A DNA stretch of 64,000 nt from Mesorhizobium sp. (GCF_017306545.1 NZ_JAFKID010000022.1:25399-89398); one strand, 5' to 3'; positions 33,214 to 45,139 are shown, counted from the first letter of the stretch. Notes: generated from the letters alone by a model not told the origin. Translations and numbers: made by a program.

Positions 33214-34020
33214 ATGTTCAAGACCCCCCTCTCCTCAACGCCGGTGACGCGCCGGGCCCTGCTTGGAACCGCCGCCCTCGGTACCGCCTCGATGGTGCTG
33301 GCGGGCTGCACCACAAGCGCCGACCGCCCGCCACCCGAATTGCCCGCAGCACCCAGCGAGCCGCCGCTTTCGGGCTATGCGAGCATGTATGGTCCCATCG
33401 AAGATGGGGGATTCCAGATTCCCGCCGTGCCGATCCAGAAGATCGATCCGCAATTCCTGCGCCAGATCGTCGACGATCCGACCGGCCAGACGCCCGGAAC
33501 CATCGTCGTCGATACGACCGGCCATTTCCTCTACCTTGTGAGGCCGGGCGGTCAGGCGATCCGCTACGGCGTCGGCCTCGGCCGGGCCGGCTTCGAGTGG
33601 TCGGGCAACGCCGTCGTCCAATGGAAGCAGAAGTGGCCGAAATGGACGCCGCCGGACGAGATGATCGCGCGCCAGCCCGAGTTGAAGAAATACAGCGCGG
33701 CCAACGGCGGCATGCCAGGGGGATTGATGAATCCGCTCGGCGCACGCGCGCTCTACCTCTTCCAGAACGGCCAGGACACGCTTTATCGCCTGCACGGTTC
33801 GCCCGAATGGAACTCGATCGGCAAGTCCGTCTCTTCGGGCTGCGTGCGGCTGATGAACCAGGACATCATCGACCTTTACGACCGCGTGCCGCAAAAGACC
33901 CCGGTCATCGTTACGGCCAATGTCGGCCAGCCGACGGTTGCCTCGACCCGTTTCCATCGGGGTGAAGCCATCGACGCCGGCGTGCCGCAGGATGCCGAAC
34001 TGCTGGGCCCGGCCGACTAA
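33214..34020 (+). CDS. L,D-transpeptidase (YkuD domain), exported lipoprotein
   Basis: 268 residues from ATG 33214. The N-terminus TPVTRRALLGTAALGTASMVLAGC has both a Tat-like RR motif and a lipobox (LAGC, C32), so the protein is probably an exported lipoprotein. The YkuD domain covers about residues 94-236 with H194 in RLHGSPEWN and the catalytic C210 in SSGCVRLMNQD. It forms 3-3 crosslinks in peptidoglycan or attaches proteins. It is divergent from ilvE. The upstream frame is non-coding. Confidence 0.9.
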   Translation: MFKTPLSSTPVTRRALLGTAALGTASMVLAGCTTSADRPPPELPAAPSEPPLSGYASMYGPIEDGGFQIPAVPIQKIDPQFLRQIVDDPTGQTPGTIVVDTTGHFLYLVRPGGQAIRYGVGLGRAGFEWSGNAVVQWKQKWPKWTPPDEMIARQPELKKYSAANGGMPGGLMNPLGARALYLFQNGQDTLYRLHGSPEWNSIGKSVSSGCVRLMNQDIIDLYDRVPQKTPVIVTANVGQPTVASTRFHRGEAIDAGVPQDAELLGPAD

Positions 34021-34045
34021 GAACTCAGAAGGCGCTCCGCGCGCT

Positions 34046-35587
34046 TTAACGCCCGCGCGACAGGCTGCCGAGGATGCCGCGCACGATGGCGCGGCCGAGG
34101 GACGAGCCGACCGAGCGCACCACCGACTTGATCGCCGCCTCGGTGACGGTCTGGCGGTTCGACGGCCGCGGCGCCGGGCTGCGGCGTCCCGACGGCGCCG
34201 GGGCGGAACCGCCGCCGCCGAAATCCGGCAAGGTCCAGCGCGAGCCGCCGCCTTCCTGCGCCTGCTCACCGGCAGCCTGCGCCTCCGAGGCCTTTTTCTG
34301 CAACATCTCGAAGGCCGATTCGCGATCGATCGTCTGGTCGTATTGGCCGGCGACCGGGCTTTGCGCCATCACCTTCTGCCGCTCTTGCGGCGTGATCGGC
34401 CCGAGCCGCGAGGACGGCGGCCGAATCAGCGTGCGCTGCACCATCGAAGGCACGCCCTTTTCCTGCAAGGTGGAAACCAGCGCTTCGCCGGTGCCGAGTT
34501 GGGTGATCGCCTTGGCGCAATCGAAATCCGGGTTGGGCCGGAACGTGTCGGCGGCGGTGCGCACCGCTTTCTGCTCGCGCGGCGTATAGGCGCGCAGCGC
34601 GTGCTGCACCCGGTTGCCGAGCTGCGCCAGCACCGTCTCCGGCACGTCCAGCGGGTTCTGGGTGACGAAATAGACGCCGACGCCCTTCGAGCGAATCAGC
34701 CGCACGACCTGCTCGACGCGGTCGATCAGCGCCTTCGGCGCGTCGTCGAACAGAAGATGCGCCTCGTCGAAGAAGAAGACCAGCCTCGGCTTGTCCGGGT
34801 CGCCGACTTCGGGCAGCACCTCGAACAGTTCCGACATCAACCACAGAAGGAAGGTGGCGTAGAGGCGCGGCGCCATCATCAGCTTGTCGGCGGCCAGAAC
34901 GCTGATGGCGCCGCGACCGTCCGGCGTGGTGCGCATGAGGTCGGAAATGCGCAGAGCCGGCTCGCCGAAGAAGTTCGCGCCGCCCTGCTGTTCCAGGATC
35001 AGCAGCGAGCGCTGGATGGCTCCGACCGACTGTTTTGTGACGTTGCCGTAGCGAGCGGCGATCTCGTCGGCGCGCGAGGCGATGTTGGCGAGCAGCGACT
35101 GGAGGTCCTTCATGTCGAGCAACAGCAGGCCTTCCTCGTCGGCGATGCGGAAAGCGATGTTCATGACGCCTTCCTGCGCTTCGGTGAGGTTCATCAGCCG
35201 CGACAAAAGCAACGGTCCCATTTCCGAGACGGTGGCGCGGATCGGATGGCCCTGCTCGCCGAACAGGTCCCAGAAAATGACCGGAAACTCCCGGAACTCA
35301 TAAGGATCGAGCCTGATCTGCTCGGCCCGCTTGAGGAGGAAATCCTGTGCGGTGCCCATCATGGCGATGCCGGACAGGTCGCCCTTGATGTCGGCGCAGA
35401 ACACCGGCACGCCGGCATTGGAGAATCCCTCGGCCATGATCTGCAAGCTGACGGTCTTGCCGGTGCCGGTCGCGCCGGTGACGAGGCCATGCCGGTTGCC
35501 GTAGCGCAGCAGAAGCTCCTCCGGCTTCTGATAGCTGTCGTCCGGCTTGCGGCTCGCGCCCAGAAAGATGCCAGCGTCGTCGGCCAT
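34046..35587 (-). CDS. HerA/YjgR-like ATPase (DUF853)
   Basis: 513 residues from ATG 35587 (MADDAGIFLGASRKPDDSYQ). P-loop ATPase of the HerA-FtsK superfamily: Walker A GATGTGKT (near residue 40), Walker B RLVFFFDEAHLLFDD, and QRSLLILEQQGG and FVTQNPLDVPETVLAQLGNRVQHALRAYTPREQKAV motifs of the YjgR/DUF853 family. The low-complexity Gly/Pro/Ser region near the C-terminus (about 440-480) precedes a conserved amphipathic tail. The biological role is unclear; DNA processing is assumed from the fold. The frame extending to 37063 is antisense to mutase genes and not used. Confidence 0.9.
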   Translation of the reverse strand: MADDAGIFLGASRKPDDSYQKPEELLLRYGNRHGLVTGATGTGKTVSLQIMAEGFSNAGVPVFCADIKGDLSGIAMMGTAQDFLLKRAEQIRLDPYEFREFPVIFWDLFGEQGHPIRATVSEMGPLLLSRLMNLTEAQEGVMNIAFRIADEEGLLLLDMKDLQSLLANIASRADEIAARYGNVTKQSVGAIQRSLLILEQQGGANFFGEPALRISDLMRTTPDGRGAISVLAADKLMMAPRLYATFLLWLMSELFEVLPEVGDPDKPRLVFFFDEAHLLFDDAPKALIDRVEQVVRLIRSKGVGVYFVTQNPLDVPETVLAQLGNRVQHALRAYTPREQKAVRTAADTFRPNPDFDCAKAITQLGTGEALVSTLQEKGVPSMVQRTLIRPPSSRLGPITPQERQKVMAQSPVAGQYDQTIDRESAFEMLQKKASEAQAAGEQAQEGGGSRWTLPDFGGGGSAPAPSGRRSPAPRPSNRQTVTEAAIKSVVRSVGSSLGRAIVRGILGSLSRGR

Positions 35588-35749
35588 GTCGCGGATCTCC
35601 GTTCCCTTCGGAGGCAGGTATAGTGATGGCTCGCCGAAAATCAAAGGCGCGGTGCAACCTTCCCGGCCTTCGTTGCATTGCGATATCCGAGAAGGAACCG
35701 TAGAGTGTGGCCTACCAGGCTGGTGCGGCCGACGGAACAGGAAATGCAG

Positions 35750-37188
35750 ATGGGCGCCGGGGCCTTGATCGACGACAAGAGCCACGAAGATACCGACCGA
35801 GAGCGCTGGCTCGCCCTCGCGCAGAAGGCGCTGGCCGGCACCTCCTTTGAGAAAAAGCTGGTATCCCGCACGGATGACGGCATCCGTATCGATCCGCTTT
35901 ATCGGCGGGCGCCGGCAGCCGTGCCCTGCCTGCGGGCCGATGCGAGCCGGCCGTGGATGATCAGCCAGCGCGTCGACGATCCCGACGTCGAGCGCGCCAT
36001 CGCGCAGATGGCGGAGGATCTGGCGCAGGGCGCCACCAGCCTGTCGCTGGTCTTCGCGGGCGCGCCGAACGCATTCGGCTACGGCCTGCCGAGCACGCCG
36101 CAGACGCTGGAGCGCATCCTCGCCCAAGTCTCGCTCAACCAGGTGCAGCTGCGCGTCGACGTCCATCCGATAAGCCGCGCCATGGCCGACGATCTGGTGG
36201 GACTGCTGACCCGGCGGCGCGCCGATCCTTCCAAGCTCAGCCTCTCCTTCGGCATCGACCCGGCGGCGATCTTTGCCGGCACCGGGCGGCTGCGCATGTC
36301 GATCGAGGCCTTGCAGGCGTCGATGCCGCAGTCGCTGGCGCATTTCTTCGCGCTCGGCGTTCCCGGCATCCTGCTGGAAGCGGACGGGCGCGTCTTCCAC
36401 AATGCCGGCGCCACCGAGGTGCAGGAACTGGGCATTGCGCTGGCCTCCGCCGTCTCGCATCTGCGGCTGTTCGAGGAGGCGCGCCAGGCGCTCGTCTACG
36501 CCGCGCCGCATATCGGCTTCGCGCTGGCGGTGGATCAGGACCAGTTCCTGTCGATGGCGAAGATCCGGGCGCTGCGCAGGCTGTGGGCGCGCATCCAGGA
36601 AGTCTGCTCCATCCCGGCTTCGGCGGCTGAAATCCATGCCGAGACGTCCTACCGGATGATGACGGCAAGGGACCCCGAAACCAATATCCTGCGCAACACC
36701 ATCGCCTGCTTCGCCGCCGCCACCGGCGGCGCCGATTCGATTTCGGTCCTGCCGCACACGATCGCGCACGGCCTGCCGGCCGGCTTCGCCCGCCGCATCG
36801 CCCGCAACACGCAACTCGTCATGGCGCGCGAAAGCCATATCGGCTTCGTCGCCGATCCCGCAGCCGGCTCCGGCGGCATCGAGGCGCTCACCGAAAGCCT
36901 GTGCGTGGCCGCATGGGAGGAATTCCAGCGGATCGAAAGCGAAGGCGGAATGCTCGCGAGCCTGCGCGACGGCCACATCCAGGCCCGCATCAAGGCCGCG
37001 CGGGAAAAGCGCGCGCAGGCCCTCCAGGCAGGGGCACGACCGATCGTCGGCACCACCCTGCATCCGCTGAAGAGCGAGGCGCCGGTCGAAACACTCGACG
37101 CCGAACGGCCAGCGGTACCGAACGACGGGGTGGTGTTCTGCGAGCCGCTGGTGCCCGAACGGCTCGACCAGTCAACCGGCGAGGCACC

Positions 37189-37192
<4 letters not shown>
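35750..37192 (+). CDS. mutA: Methylmalonyl-CoA mutase small (beta) subunit, short form
   Basis: 480 residues. ATG 35750 is chosen because AGGA lies 7 nt before it; ATG 35744 has it only 1 nt away. A MutA-type TIM barrel is seen ([68 protein letters not shown]). The protein ends after the barrel: the C-terminal B12-binding-like domain present in classical beta subunits (about 620 aa) is missing. With the next gene it should form the heterodimer that isomerises methylmalonyl-CoA to succinyl-CoA. The stop overlaps the large subunit ATG. Confidence 0.88.
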
Positions 37193-39309
<2,117 letters not shown>

Positions 39310-39324
39310 GCAGTCCGCGTGTGG

Positions 39325-39330
39325 TATACT
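39325..39330 (+). promoter_or_regulatory. Possible -10 element upstream of the 66-aa gene
   Basis: TATACT lies 26 bp before the ATG at 39356, just after the mutase stop codon, in a short AT-rich patch. No clear -35 is seen, so this is weak evidence for a separate promoter. Confidence 0.35.
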
Positions 39331-39355
39331 TTCAATTTCTACGAGAGATTGCAGG

Positions 39356-39556
39356 ATGCCGAAGCTGACCGAGGACGACGAGCGAAAACTCGTGCTCGCG
39401 CGCGAACTCATGGATCGCTATGGCGCCGTCTTTTCCCTGCTCGCACAGGGAGAAAACTCCCCCTATATGACCGAGGCAGTCAGGCAGCGATTGGCCGAGG
39501 CTGAAAAGAAGCTCGCACCCTACACGATTACAGGCCGCGCCACGCAAGCAGAATGA
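39356..39556 (+). CDS. Small hypothetical protein after the mutase operon
   Basis: 66 residues, MPKLTEDDERKLVLARELMDRYGAVFSLLAQGENSPYMTEAVRQRLAEAEKKL..., charged and predicted helical with no signal peptide. A purine-rich GAGAG lies about 9 nt before the ATG. The codon use resembles its neighbours. No domain is recognised. The gene starts 46 bp after the large mutase subunit and may be co-transcribed or have its own promoter. Confidence 0.6.
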   Translation: MPKLTEDDERKLVLARELMDRYGAVFSLLAQGENSPYMTEAVRQRLAEAEKKLAPYTITGRATQAE

Positions 39557-39607
39557 CTTGTCGATCCGGCCGTCCTAAGGAGCACTCCACTACAGGAGTA
39601 GGGCGCC

Positions 39608-40081
39608 TCATTCCCGCGTCGTCAGCTTGACGATTTCCCATTCCTTGCCGTTGACGGTGACGAGGTCGCCGGCGCTTTTGCCGAACAGTGCCTGGGCCAT
39701 CGGCGAGACATGGGAGATGGAACCTTTGGCGGGCTCGGCCTCGTCTTCGCCGACGATCCGCCAGTGCACCTTGGCGCCGTCCTCGCCTTCCAGCGAAACA
39801 CCCATGCCGAAGCGCACGACATCGCTGTCTGGTTCGGGCACGGACAGTTCGGCGTTTTCGCGGCGGGCAGTCCAGTAACGCAAGTCGCGCGAGGCCATGG
39901 CCAGGCGCTCGCGGTCCTCCTGTCGTTCACCCTTGCCGAGTTCCTTGCGCAGCCTCTCCAGCTCGGCTTCGATTAGCGCCAGCCCACGCTCCGTCACCAG
40001 GTTGCGGTGCGGACTGACCGGCCGTTCGCCGATGTCGGCAATGGCCTCGTTGTCTTCTTCGCGGGTGAAGGCTCTGCTCAT
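39608..40081 (-). CDS. GreA/GreB-family transcript cleavage or elongation factor
   Basis: 157 residues: an N-terminal coiled coil (NLVTERGLALIEAELERLRKELGKGERQEDRERLAMASRDLRYWTARRENAEL) and a C-terminal FKBP-like domain (VVRFGMGVSLEGEDGAKVHWRIVGEDEAEPAKGSISHVSPMAQALFGKSAGDLVTVNGKEWEIVKL). The combination is that of Gre factors, closer to GreB than GreA by its end. The acidic tip of the coiled coil is not obvious, so it may be a Gre-like anti-factor. It is divergent from the TIGR03808 gene. Confidence 0.88.
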   Translation of the reverse strand: MSRAFTREEDNEAIADIGERPVSPHRNLVTERGLALIEAELERLRKELGKGERQEDRERLAMASRDLRYWTARRENAELSVPEPDSDVVRFGMGVSLEGEDGAKVHWRIVGEDEAEPAKGSISHVSPMAQALFGKSAGDLVTVNGKEWEIVKLTTRE

Positions 40082-40186
40082 GGCGGGAGCTTAGGCCGTC
40101 CCTCGACCCGCCACAAGCCATGCCGGGAAAGACGAAAACTGGCACGGTTCCTGCGCCGCCAAGACAAATCGCCGGAAACTGTGCCA

Positions 40187-41563
40187 ATGTTGAACAGACG
40201 TGCCCTGCTTGTCGGTTGCGCCAGCCTCGCGGCAACCGGCTTTCCGCTTGCCCGGGCGGCGGCAAAGAGCCTTGGCACGATCGAAACCGCGTCGCTGCGC
40301 GGCTCGATCAGCGCCACGGACCTGGGCGTGCTGCCCGGCACCTCCGACGACCAGAGCAAGGCGTTTTCGCGCATGCTGCATGACGCGGCCAAGCGTGACC
40401 AGCCGATCTTCCTGCCCGCCGGCACCTATGTCGTCTCTAACCTTTCGCTGCCCGGCCGCGTGCGCCTTTCCGGCGTTCCCGGCGCCACGCGCCTCGTCTA
40501 TGGCGGCGGCGGCCATTTCATACGCGGCGAAAACGCCGAGCACATGGAATTCACCGGCCTCGTGCTGGACGGCGCCGACCAAGGGCTGGCCGATTATACC
40601 GAGGGCCTGCTGGACCTGCGCGGCGCCGCCTATCTGGCCATCGACAACTGCACGCTCACCGGCAGCGCCAAGAACGGGCTGGCGCTGGAACGGGCGGCCG
40701 GCCGCGTCGAGCGCACGACGATCTCCGGCGCCGCCGATGCCGGCATCTGGTCGGTCGAGGCGGCCGGACTGACGATTGCCGGCAACACGGTTTCGGATTG
40801 CGCCAACGGCGGCATCCTCGTCCATCGCTGGCAGGCGGCGCCGGACGGAACGCTGGTGACAGGCAACCGCGTCGAGCGCATCGGCGCACGCAACGGCGGC
40901 ACCGGGCAGAACGGCAACGGCATCAACGCCTTCCGCGCCGCCAACGTCGTCGTCTCCGGCAACCTCGTCTCCGATTGCGCCTTCTCGGCGATCCGCGCCA
41001 ACAGCGCCAGCAACATCCAGATCAACGGCAACACCTGCCTGCGTTCCGGCGAAACGGGCCTCTATTCGGAGTTTTCCTTCGAGGGCGCCGTCATCGGCAA
41101 CAATATCGTCGACGGCGCCGCCAACGGCATTTCCGTCGTCAACTTTAACGAAGGCGGCCGCATGGCGGTATGCTCGGGCAACATCGTGCGCAACCTTTCG
41201 ACGGTCGGCCCCTATCCCGCCGAAAACGGCGGCTTCGGCACCGGCATCAGCGTCGAGGCCGACACCACCGTCACCGGCAACATCATCGAGAACGCCCCGC
41301 TGGCGGGCCTGCAACTCGGCTGGGGGCCGTTCCTGCGCGATGTCGTCGCCACCGGCAACGTCATTCGCAAAGCCGGAACAGGCATCATGGTCAGCGTGGT
41401 CGAGGGCGCCGGCTCGGCGATCATCTCGGACAACGTCATCGACGGCGCGCTGCACGGTGCCGTCATCGGCCACCGCTGGGCCGATCCGGTGACAGGCGAT
41501 CTCGCCACACTCGGCAATGCCGGCTACGCGCACCTGACGGTCGAGCGCAACCACGTCAGCTGA
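40187..41563 (+). CDS. TIGR03808 family Tat-exported beta-helix repeat protein
   Basis: 458 residues from ATG 40187 (MLNRRALLVGCASLAATGFPLARA): a Tat signal with RR and an Ala-x-Ala cleavage region. The remainder is a right-handed beta-helix made of Asn/Gly/Val-rich repeats (NCTLTGSAKNGL, GLTIAGNTVSDCANGGILV, NVVVSGNLVSDCAFSAI, NIQINGNTCLRSGETGL), as in pectate-lyase-like proteins. TIGR03808 is a rhizobial family of unknown substrate. It is exported to the periplasm as a folded protein. Confidence 0.9.
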   Translation: MLNRRALLVGCASLAATGFPLARAAAKSLGTIETASLRGSISATDLGVLPGTSDDQSKAFSRMLHDAAKRDQPIFLPAGTYVVSNLSLPGRVRLSGVPGATRLVYGGGGHFIRGENAEHMEFTGLVLDGADQGLADYTEGLLDLRGAAYLAIDNCTLTGSAKNGLALERAAGRVERTTISGAADAGIWSVEAAGLTIAGNTVSDCANGGILVHRWQAAPDGTLVTGNRVERIGARNGGTGQNGNGINAFRAANVVVSGNLVSDCAFSAIRANSASNIQINGNTCLRSGETGLYSEFSFEGAVIGNNIVDGAANGISVVNFNEGGRMAVCSGNIVRNLSTVGPYPAENGGFGTGISVEADTTVTGNIIENAPLAGLQLGWGPFLRDVVATGNVIRKAGTGIMVSVVEGAGSAIISDNVIDGALHGAVIGHRWADPVTGDLATLGNAGYAHLTVERNHVS

Positions 41564-41577
41564 CGTTCGCCGTCAAT

Positions 41578-42582
41578 TCAGGCAAGCATCCCGGCCGGAC
41601 GCAGCGCGCCGACCTTCAGGCCCTTGCGATTTTCCAGAGCGGGATTGGCGAGTTCGGCCAGTTTCGCCGCCAACTCCCCGTCGGCCTTCAGCAATTTGGC
41701 GAGCACCGCCGCGACCATGACTTCGGCGCCGCGGCCGGCGCCGTCTTCACATTTCAGCGAAATGCCCACGCCCAGTTCCGGCACGGCGGCGCAATAGACA
41801 CCTTCCGCGCCGGTCTTGACGAAGATGCGGCCGGGCGCGGCCTGCATCAGCGCAACGTCGGCGCGGCCAGTGCCGGCGACGAGGAACGGCTCGGCCATGC
41901 AGGCCTTGAGCAGCCGTTGCGCTGCCTTCGCCCGCGCGGACGGCAGGCCTTTTCCCGTCGCCATGCGGGCGAAGCCGAGGGCGTAGCTGCGCAGCGGCAC
42001 GGCGTAGGTCGGGATGGAGCAGCCGTCGGTGCCGCGATGCTCGGCATCGTGGACGGCGCCGGTGACGCTCTCCATCGCCTCGCGCACCATCTCCTGCTCA
42101 GAGTGGCCGGCCGCGACGTAGCCGCGATGGTCGATGCCGAGATGCCGGCAGGTGCACAGGAACCCCGAATGCTTGCCGGAGCAGTTGTTGTGCAGCGCGC
42201 CCGGCGAGCCGCCGGAGCGGGCAAGCGCAATCGTCGCCTCATGGTTCGACGGCCAATGGGTGCCGCATTCCAGCGCCGTTTCGTCCAAACCGGCCTTGGC
42301 CAGCATGGAGCGCGCCAGGTCGACATGCTCCGGTTCGCCGGAATGGGAGGCGCAGGAAAGCGCCAGTTCCTTGTCGCCGAAACCGTAGGCGTCGGCGGCG
42401 CCGCTTTCGACGAAGGGCAGCGCCTGGATCGCCTTGACGGCGGAGCGCGGGAAGACGGGCCGCGCCGTGTCGCCGATTTCCATGAGCGGCCTGCCGTCGG
42501 CGTCATAGACGGCCACAGCGCCGCGATGGTTGCTCTCGACCACGCTGCCGCGCGTCACTTCGACCAGAACAGGGTTTGTCAT
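41578..42582 (-). CDS. ansA: L-asparaginase II, Rhizobium etli AnsA/ReAV type
   Basis: 334 residues of the PF06089 asparaginase family, which is unrelated to bacterial type I/II enzymes. Motifs: VTRGSVVESNHRGAVAVYDADG, PVFPRSAVKAIQALPF, SCASHSGEPEH, NNCSGKHSGFLCTC and GTDGCSIPTYAVPL. Conserved Ser, Cys and Lys residues of these blocks form the active centre. It hydrolyses asparagine to aspartate and ammonia. It is convergent with the TIGR03808 gene and lies upstream of DUF488 on the same strand order. Confidence 0.9.
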   Translation of the reverse strand: MTNPVLVEVTRGSVVESNHRGAVAVYDADGRPLMEIGDTARPVFPRSAVKAIQALPFVESGAADAYGFGDKELALSCASHSGEPEHVDLARSMLAKAGLDETALECGTHWPSNHEATIALARSGGSPGALHNNCSGKHSGFLCTCRHLGIDHRGYVAAGHSEQEMVREAMESVTGAVHDAEHRGTDGCSIPTYAVPLRSYALGFARMATGKGLPSARAKAAQRLLKACMAEPFLVAGTGRADVALMQAAPGRIFVKTGAEGVYCAAVPELGVGISLKCEDGAGRGAEVMVAAVLAKLLKADGELAAKLAELANPALENRKGLKVGALRPAGMLA

Positions 42583-42612
42583 CGTTCATGCCTGGAAATG
42601 GAATTCGGAGCC

Positions 42613-43188
42613 TTATTCCTGCAACGGTTCGGCTGGATAGACAAGCCGGTCCGGCGGCTGGCGGCGAGCGGCCGGGGTGATGGTGGCCAGCTCCATCCGG
42701 TCGTCACCCATGAGATGAAAGACCGTCTCGCCGCCGCACAGCAGATAGTCCGCGACGATGCGGCGATGGCAGCGCCACCAGACGGCCTCCGAGCACATCA
42801 TCGCCGTGCGCCGCCGACGTCCGAGAGCGACGAGCGCTTCGAGGCCAGTGCGGAAGCGCTCGCCCAGCGCATAGTCGGCGTAGTTGTGAAAACTCCGGTT
42901 GATCCAGAAGGCGTTCGTCGCCTCGGGCACGTCGCCCGCCTTGCCACGCAGCCCGCCAAGCTCGGCAATATGCTCGTAGCCGATCTGGTAGGGAGCGAGG
43001 TTCTCGCCCAGCACGTCCTTGTTGTATTGCGGGTTTGTGCGCGAACGCGGCACGGTGCGGATATCGGCCACCATCTCCACGCCGGCGACCCGCAGGAGGT
43101 CGACGAATTCAGGAATCGTGCGGGTCGAATGGCCGATGGTGAAGAACGGGAGAACCGTTCCGGAGGAGCCGGCCCTATGCTCAGGCAC
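42613..43188 (-). CDS. DUF488 family protein
   Basis: 191 residues from GTG 43188 (MPEHRAGSSGTVLPFFTIGHSTRTIPEFVDLLR). A GTG at 43155 lies just before the core and would be a shorter start. Family motifs: TIGHSTR, ADIRTVPRSRTNPQYNKD, EHIAELGGLRG and CSEAVWWRCHRRIVADYLL, the Cys/His-rich DUF488 signature. The function is unknown. It follows the thiolase gene by 11 bp on the same strand. Confidence 0.88.
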   Translation of the reverse strand: MPEHRAGSSGTVLPFFTIGHSTRTIPEFVDLLRVAGVEMVADIRTVPRSRTNPQYNKDVLGENLAPYQIGYEHIAELGGLRGKAGDVPEATNAFWINRSFHNYADYALGERFRTGLEALVALGRRRRTAMMCSEAVWWRCHRRIVADYLLCGGETVFHLMGDDRMELATITPAARRQPPDRLVYPAEPLQE

Positions 43189-43199
43189 GGCAATCGGAC

Positions 43200-44366
43200 C
43201 TATCTGATCCGGTCCAGGATGGAGACGTAGTTCGCCACCGCCGCGCCGCCCATATTGAAGATACCGCCAAGCTTGGCGCCCGGCACCTGAATGCCGCCGG
43301 CTTCGCCCGTCAGTTGCATGGCGGTGAGAACGTGCATGGAGACGCCGGTGGCGCCGATCGGATGGCCCTTTGATTTCAGGCCGCCCGAGGGATTGACCGG
43401 CAGCTTGCCGTCCTTGGCGGTGTAGCCTTCCATGGCGAGTTTGGCGCCCTCGCCACGCTTGGCGAGCCCCATCGCCTCGTATTCGATCAGTTCGGCGATG
43501 GTGAAGCAGTCGTGCGTCTCGACGAAGGAGAGGTCGCCCAGCGTCACGCCGGCGCTCTTCAGCGCCCTGCCCCACGCTTCCTCGCAGCCCTCGAACAGAA
43601 GGATGTCGCGCTTCGACATGGGCAGGAAATCCTGCACATGCTCGTTGGCGCGGAAGGCGACGGCGCGGCGCATGCCGAGCGCGGTGGTCGAATCGGTCAA
43701 CACCAGGGCTGCCGCGCCGTCCGACACCAGCGAGCAATCCGTGCGCTTCAGCGGCCCGGCGACGAAGGGGTTCTTCTCGCTCTCCTGCCGGCAGAAGTCG
43801 TAGCCGAAATCCTTGCGCATCTGCGCGTAGGGATTGTCGACGCCATTCTTGTGGTTCTTCGCCGCGATCATCGCCAGCGCGTCCGACTGGTCGCCGTAGC
43901 GCTGGAAATAGGCCTGCGCGATCTTGCCGAAGACGCCGGCGAAACCGGCCGGCGTATCGCCGTCTTCCGGCAGGTAGGAGGCTTTCAAAAGGTTCTTGCC
44001 GATTTCCGGGCCGGGCGTCGTCGTCATCTGTTCGGCGCCGACGACCAGCACGACACGCGCCGCATTGGCATCGATGGCTCGGATGCCTTGCCGCACCGCC
44101 GCCGATCCCGTCGCGCAGGCGTTCTCCACCCGCGTCGCAGGCTTGAAGCGCAGGCGGTCATCCGCCTGAAGTACAAGGCTGGCAGTAAAGTCCTGGGCCG
44201 AGAAGCCGGCGTTGAAATGGCCGAGCACGATTTCGTCCACGTCGTCCGGCCCGATGCCGGCGTGCTCCAGCGCATCGGCCGCCACCTTGGTGATCAGGCC
44301 CTCCAGCGTCTCGCCTTCCAGCTTGCCGAAGCGCGAATGCGCCCAGCCGACGATGCATGCGGTCAT
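43200..44366 (-). CDS. Thiolase family protein, acetyl-CoA acetyltransferase (SCP2-type)
   Basis: 388 residues. Nucleophile C84 lies in RVENACATGSAAVRQGI, with HDCFTIAELIEYEAMGL and GGLKSKGHPIGATGVSMHV in the C-terminal half. The lack of the usual C-terminal Cys and the overall motifs place it in the SCP2/SCPx-type thiolase group. It probably cleaves or forms a 3-ketoacyl-CoA; the true substrate is unknown. It is transcribed divergently from betI. Confidence 0.88.
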   Translation of the reverse strand: MTACIVGWAHSRFGKLEGETLEGLITKVAADALEHAGIGPDDVDEIVLGHFNAGFSAQDFTASLVLQADDRLRFKPATRVENACATGSAAVRQGIRAIDANAARVVLVVGAEQMTTTPGPEIGKNLLKASYLPEDGDTPAGFAGVFGKIAQAYFQRYGDQSDALAMIAAKNHKNGVDNPYAQMRKDFGYDFCRQESEKNPFVAGPLKRTDCSLVSDGAAALVLTDSTTALGMRRAVAFRANEHVQDFLPMSKRDILLFEGCEEAWGRALKSAGVTLGDLSFVETHDCFTIAELIEYEAMGLAKRGEGAKLAMEGYTAKDGKLPVNPSGGLKSKGHPIGATGVSMHVLTAMQLTGEAGGIQVPGAKLGGIFNMGGAAVANYVSILDRIR

Positions 44367-44495
44367 GACTGCCTCCTTCGCCGCTTCCCGCAGGGTCGCG
44401 GCACGTTTTGTTCAAGTCTGAACCGTCTTCGCAGCCGCGTAAAGAGATTTCGCACATGCGAAGACGATTGAATCGATTGAGCCACCGCAGACGGG

Positions 44496-44517
44496 TTATT
44501 GATTGATCAGTCAATAA
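44496..44517. promoter_or_regulatory. BetI-like operator upstream of betI
   Basis: TTATTGATTG, 2 bp, CAGTCAATAA: a near-perfect inverted repeat (9 of 10 bp), 28 bp before the betI start. BetI is a TetR-family repressor released by choline, and its boxes are AT-rich palindromes of this kind containing TTGA/TCAA. The site fits autoregulation of betICAB and may also affect the divergent thiolase gene. Confidence 0.75.
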
Positions 44518-44545
44518 AAAATAAGCTCCCCTTGGGAGGTCCGCC

Positions 44546-45139
44546 ATGCCAAAGCTCGGAATGGAACCGGTGCGCCGCAAGGCGCTGATCGACGCGACGA
44601 TCTCGGCGATCGGCGAACGCGGCTCGCTCAACGTCACCGTCTCGGAAATCGCCGAACGCGCCGGCGTGTCGTCGGCGCTGGCGCATCATTACTTCGGCCC
44701 GAAGGAAGAACTGCTGCTCGCCACGATGCGACAGTTGCTGGCCGATCTCGGTCGCGACAGCGTGGCGGCGCTCGGCAAGGCGGCGACGCCGCGCCAGCGG
44801 CTGTCGGCCATCGCCGCCGTCAACTTCAACGCCGGCCAGTTCCGCGAGGAAACGGTGCATGCGTGGCTCGCCTTCTATGTCGAGGCGCAGAACTCGCTGC
44901 CGCTGCGCCGCCTGCTCAGCGTCTACGCGCGGCGGCTGCATTCCAACCTGATGAGCGGCCTTCTCCCGCTCGTTCCCCGTCGTGAAGCCGAACGCATGGC
45001 CGAGGCCATCGCTGCGATGATCGACGGCCTCTACATCCGCCGCGCGCTGCGCGACGGCCTGCCGAACCCCGCCAGCGCGATTTCGCTGGTCGAAGACTAT
45101 GTCGACGCCATGCTGGCCAAACAGGCGCCCCGCAGATGA
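44546..45139 (+). CDS. betI: Transcriptional repressor BetI (TetR family)
   Basis: 197 residues with a TetR HTH ([48 protein letters not shown]) and a BetI-type ligand domain ([57 protein letters not shown]). It represses choline conversion genes until choline is present. The stop overlaps the betC start by 4 bp. The operator lies upstream. Confidence 0.94.
   Translation: MPKLGMEPVRRKALIDATISAIGERGSLNVTVSEIAERAGVSSALAHHYFGPKEELLLATMRQLLADLGRDSVAALGKAATPRQRLSAIAAVNFNAGQFREETVHAWLAFYVEAQNSLPLRRLLSVYARRLHSNLMSGLLPLVPRREAERMAEAIAAMIDGLYIRRALRDGLPNPASAISLVEDYVDAMLAKQAPRR

Noticed and set aside
34046-37063. N-terminal extension of the HerA-like ATPase to 1005 residues
   Set aside because: The extra part is antisense to the methylmalonyl-CoA mutase small subunit; the natural start MADDAGIFLG is at 35587.
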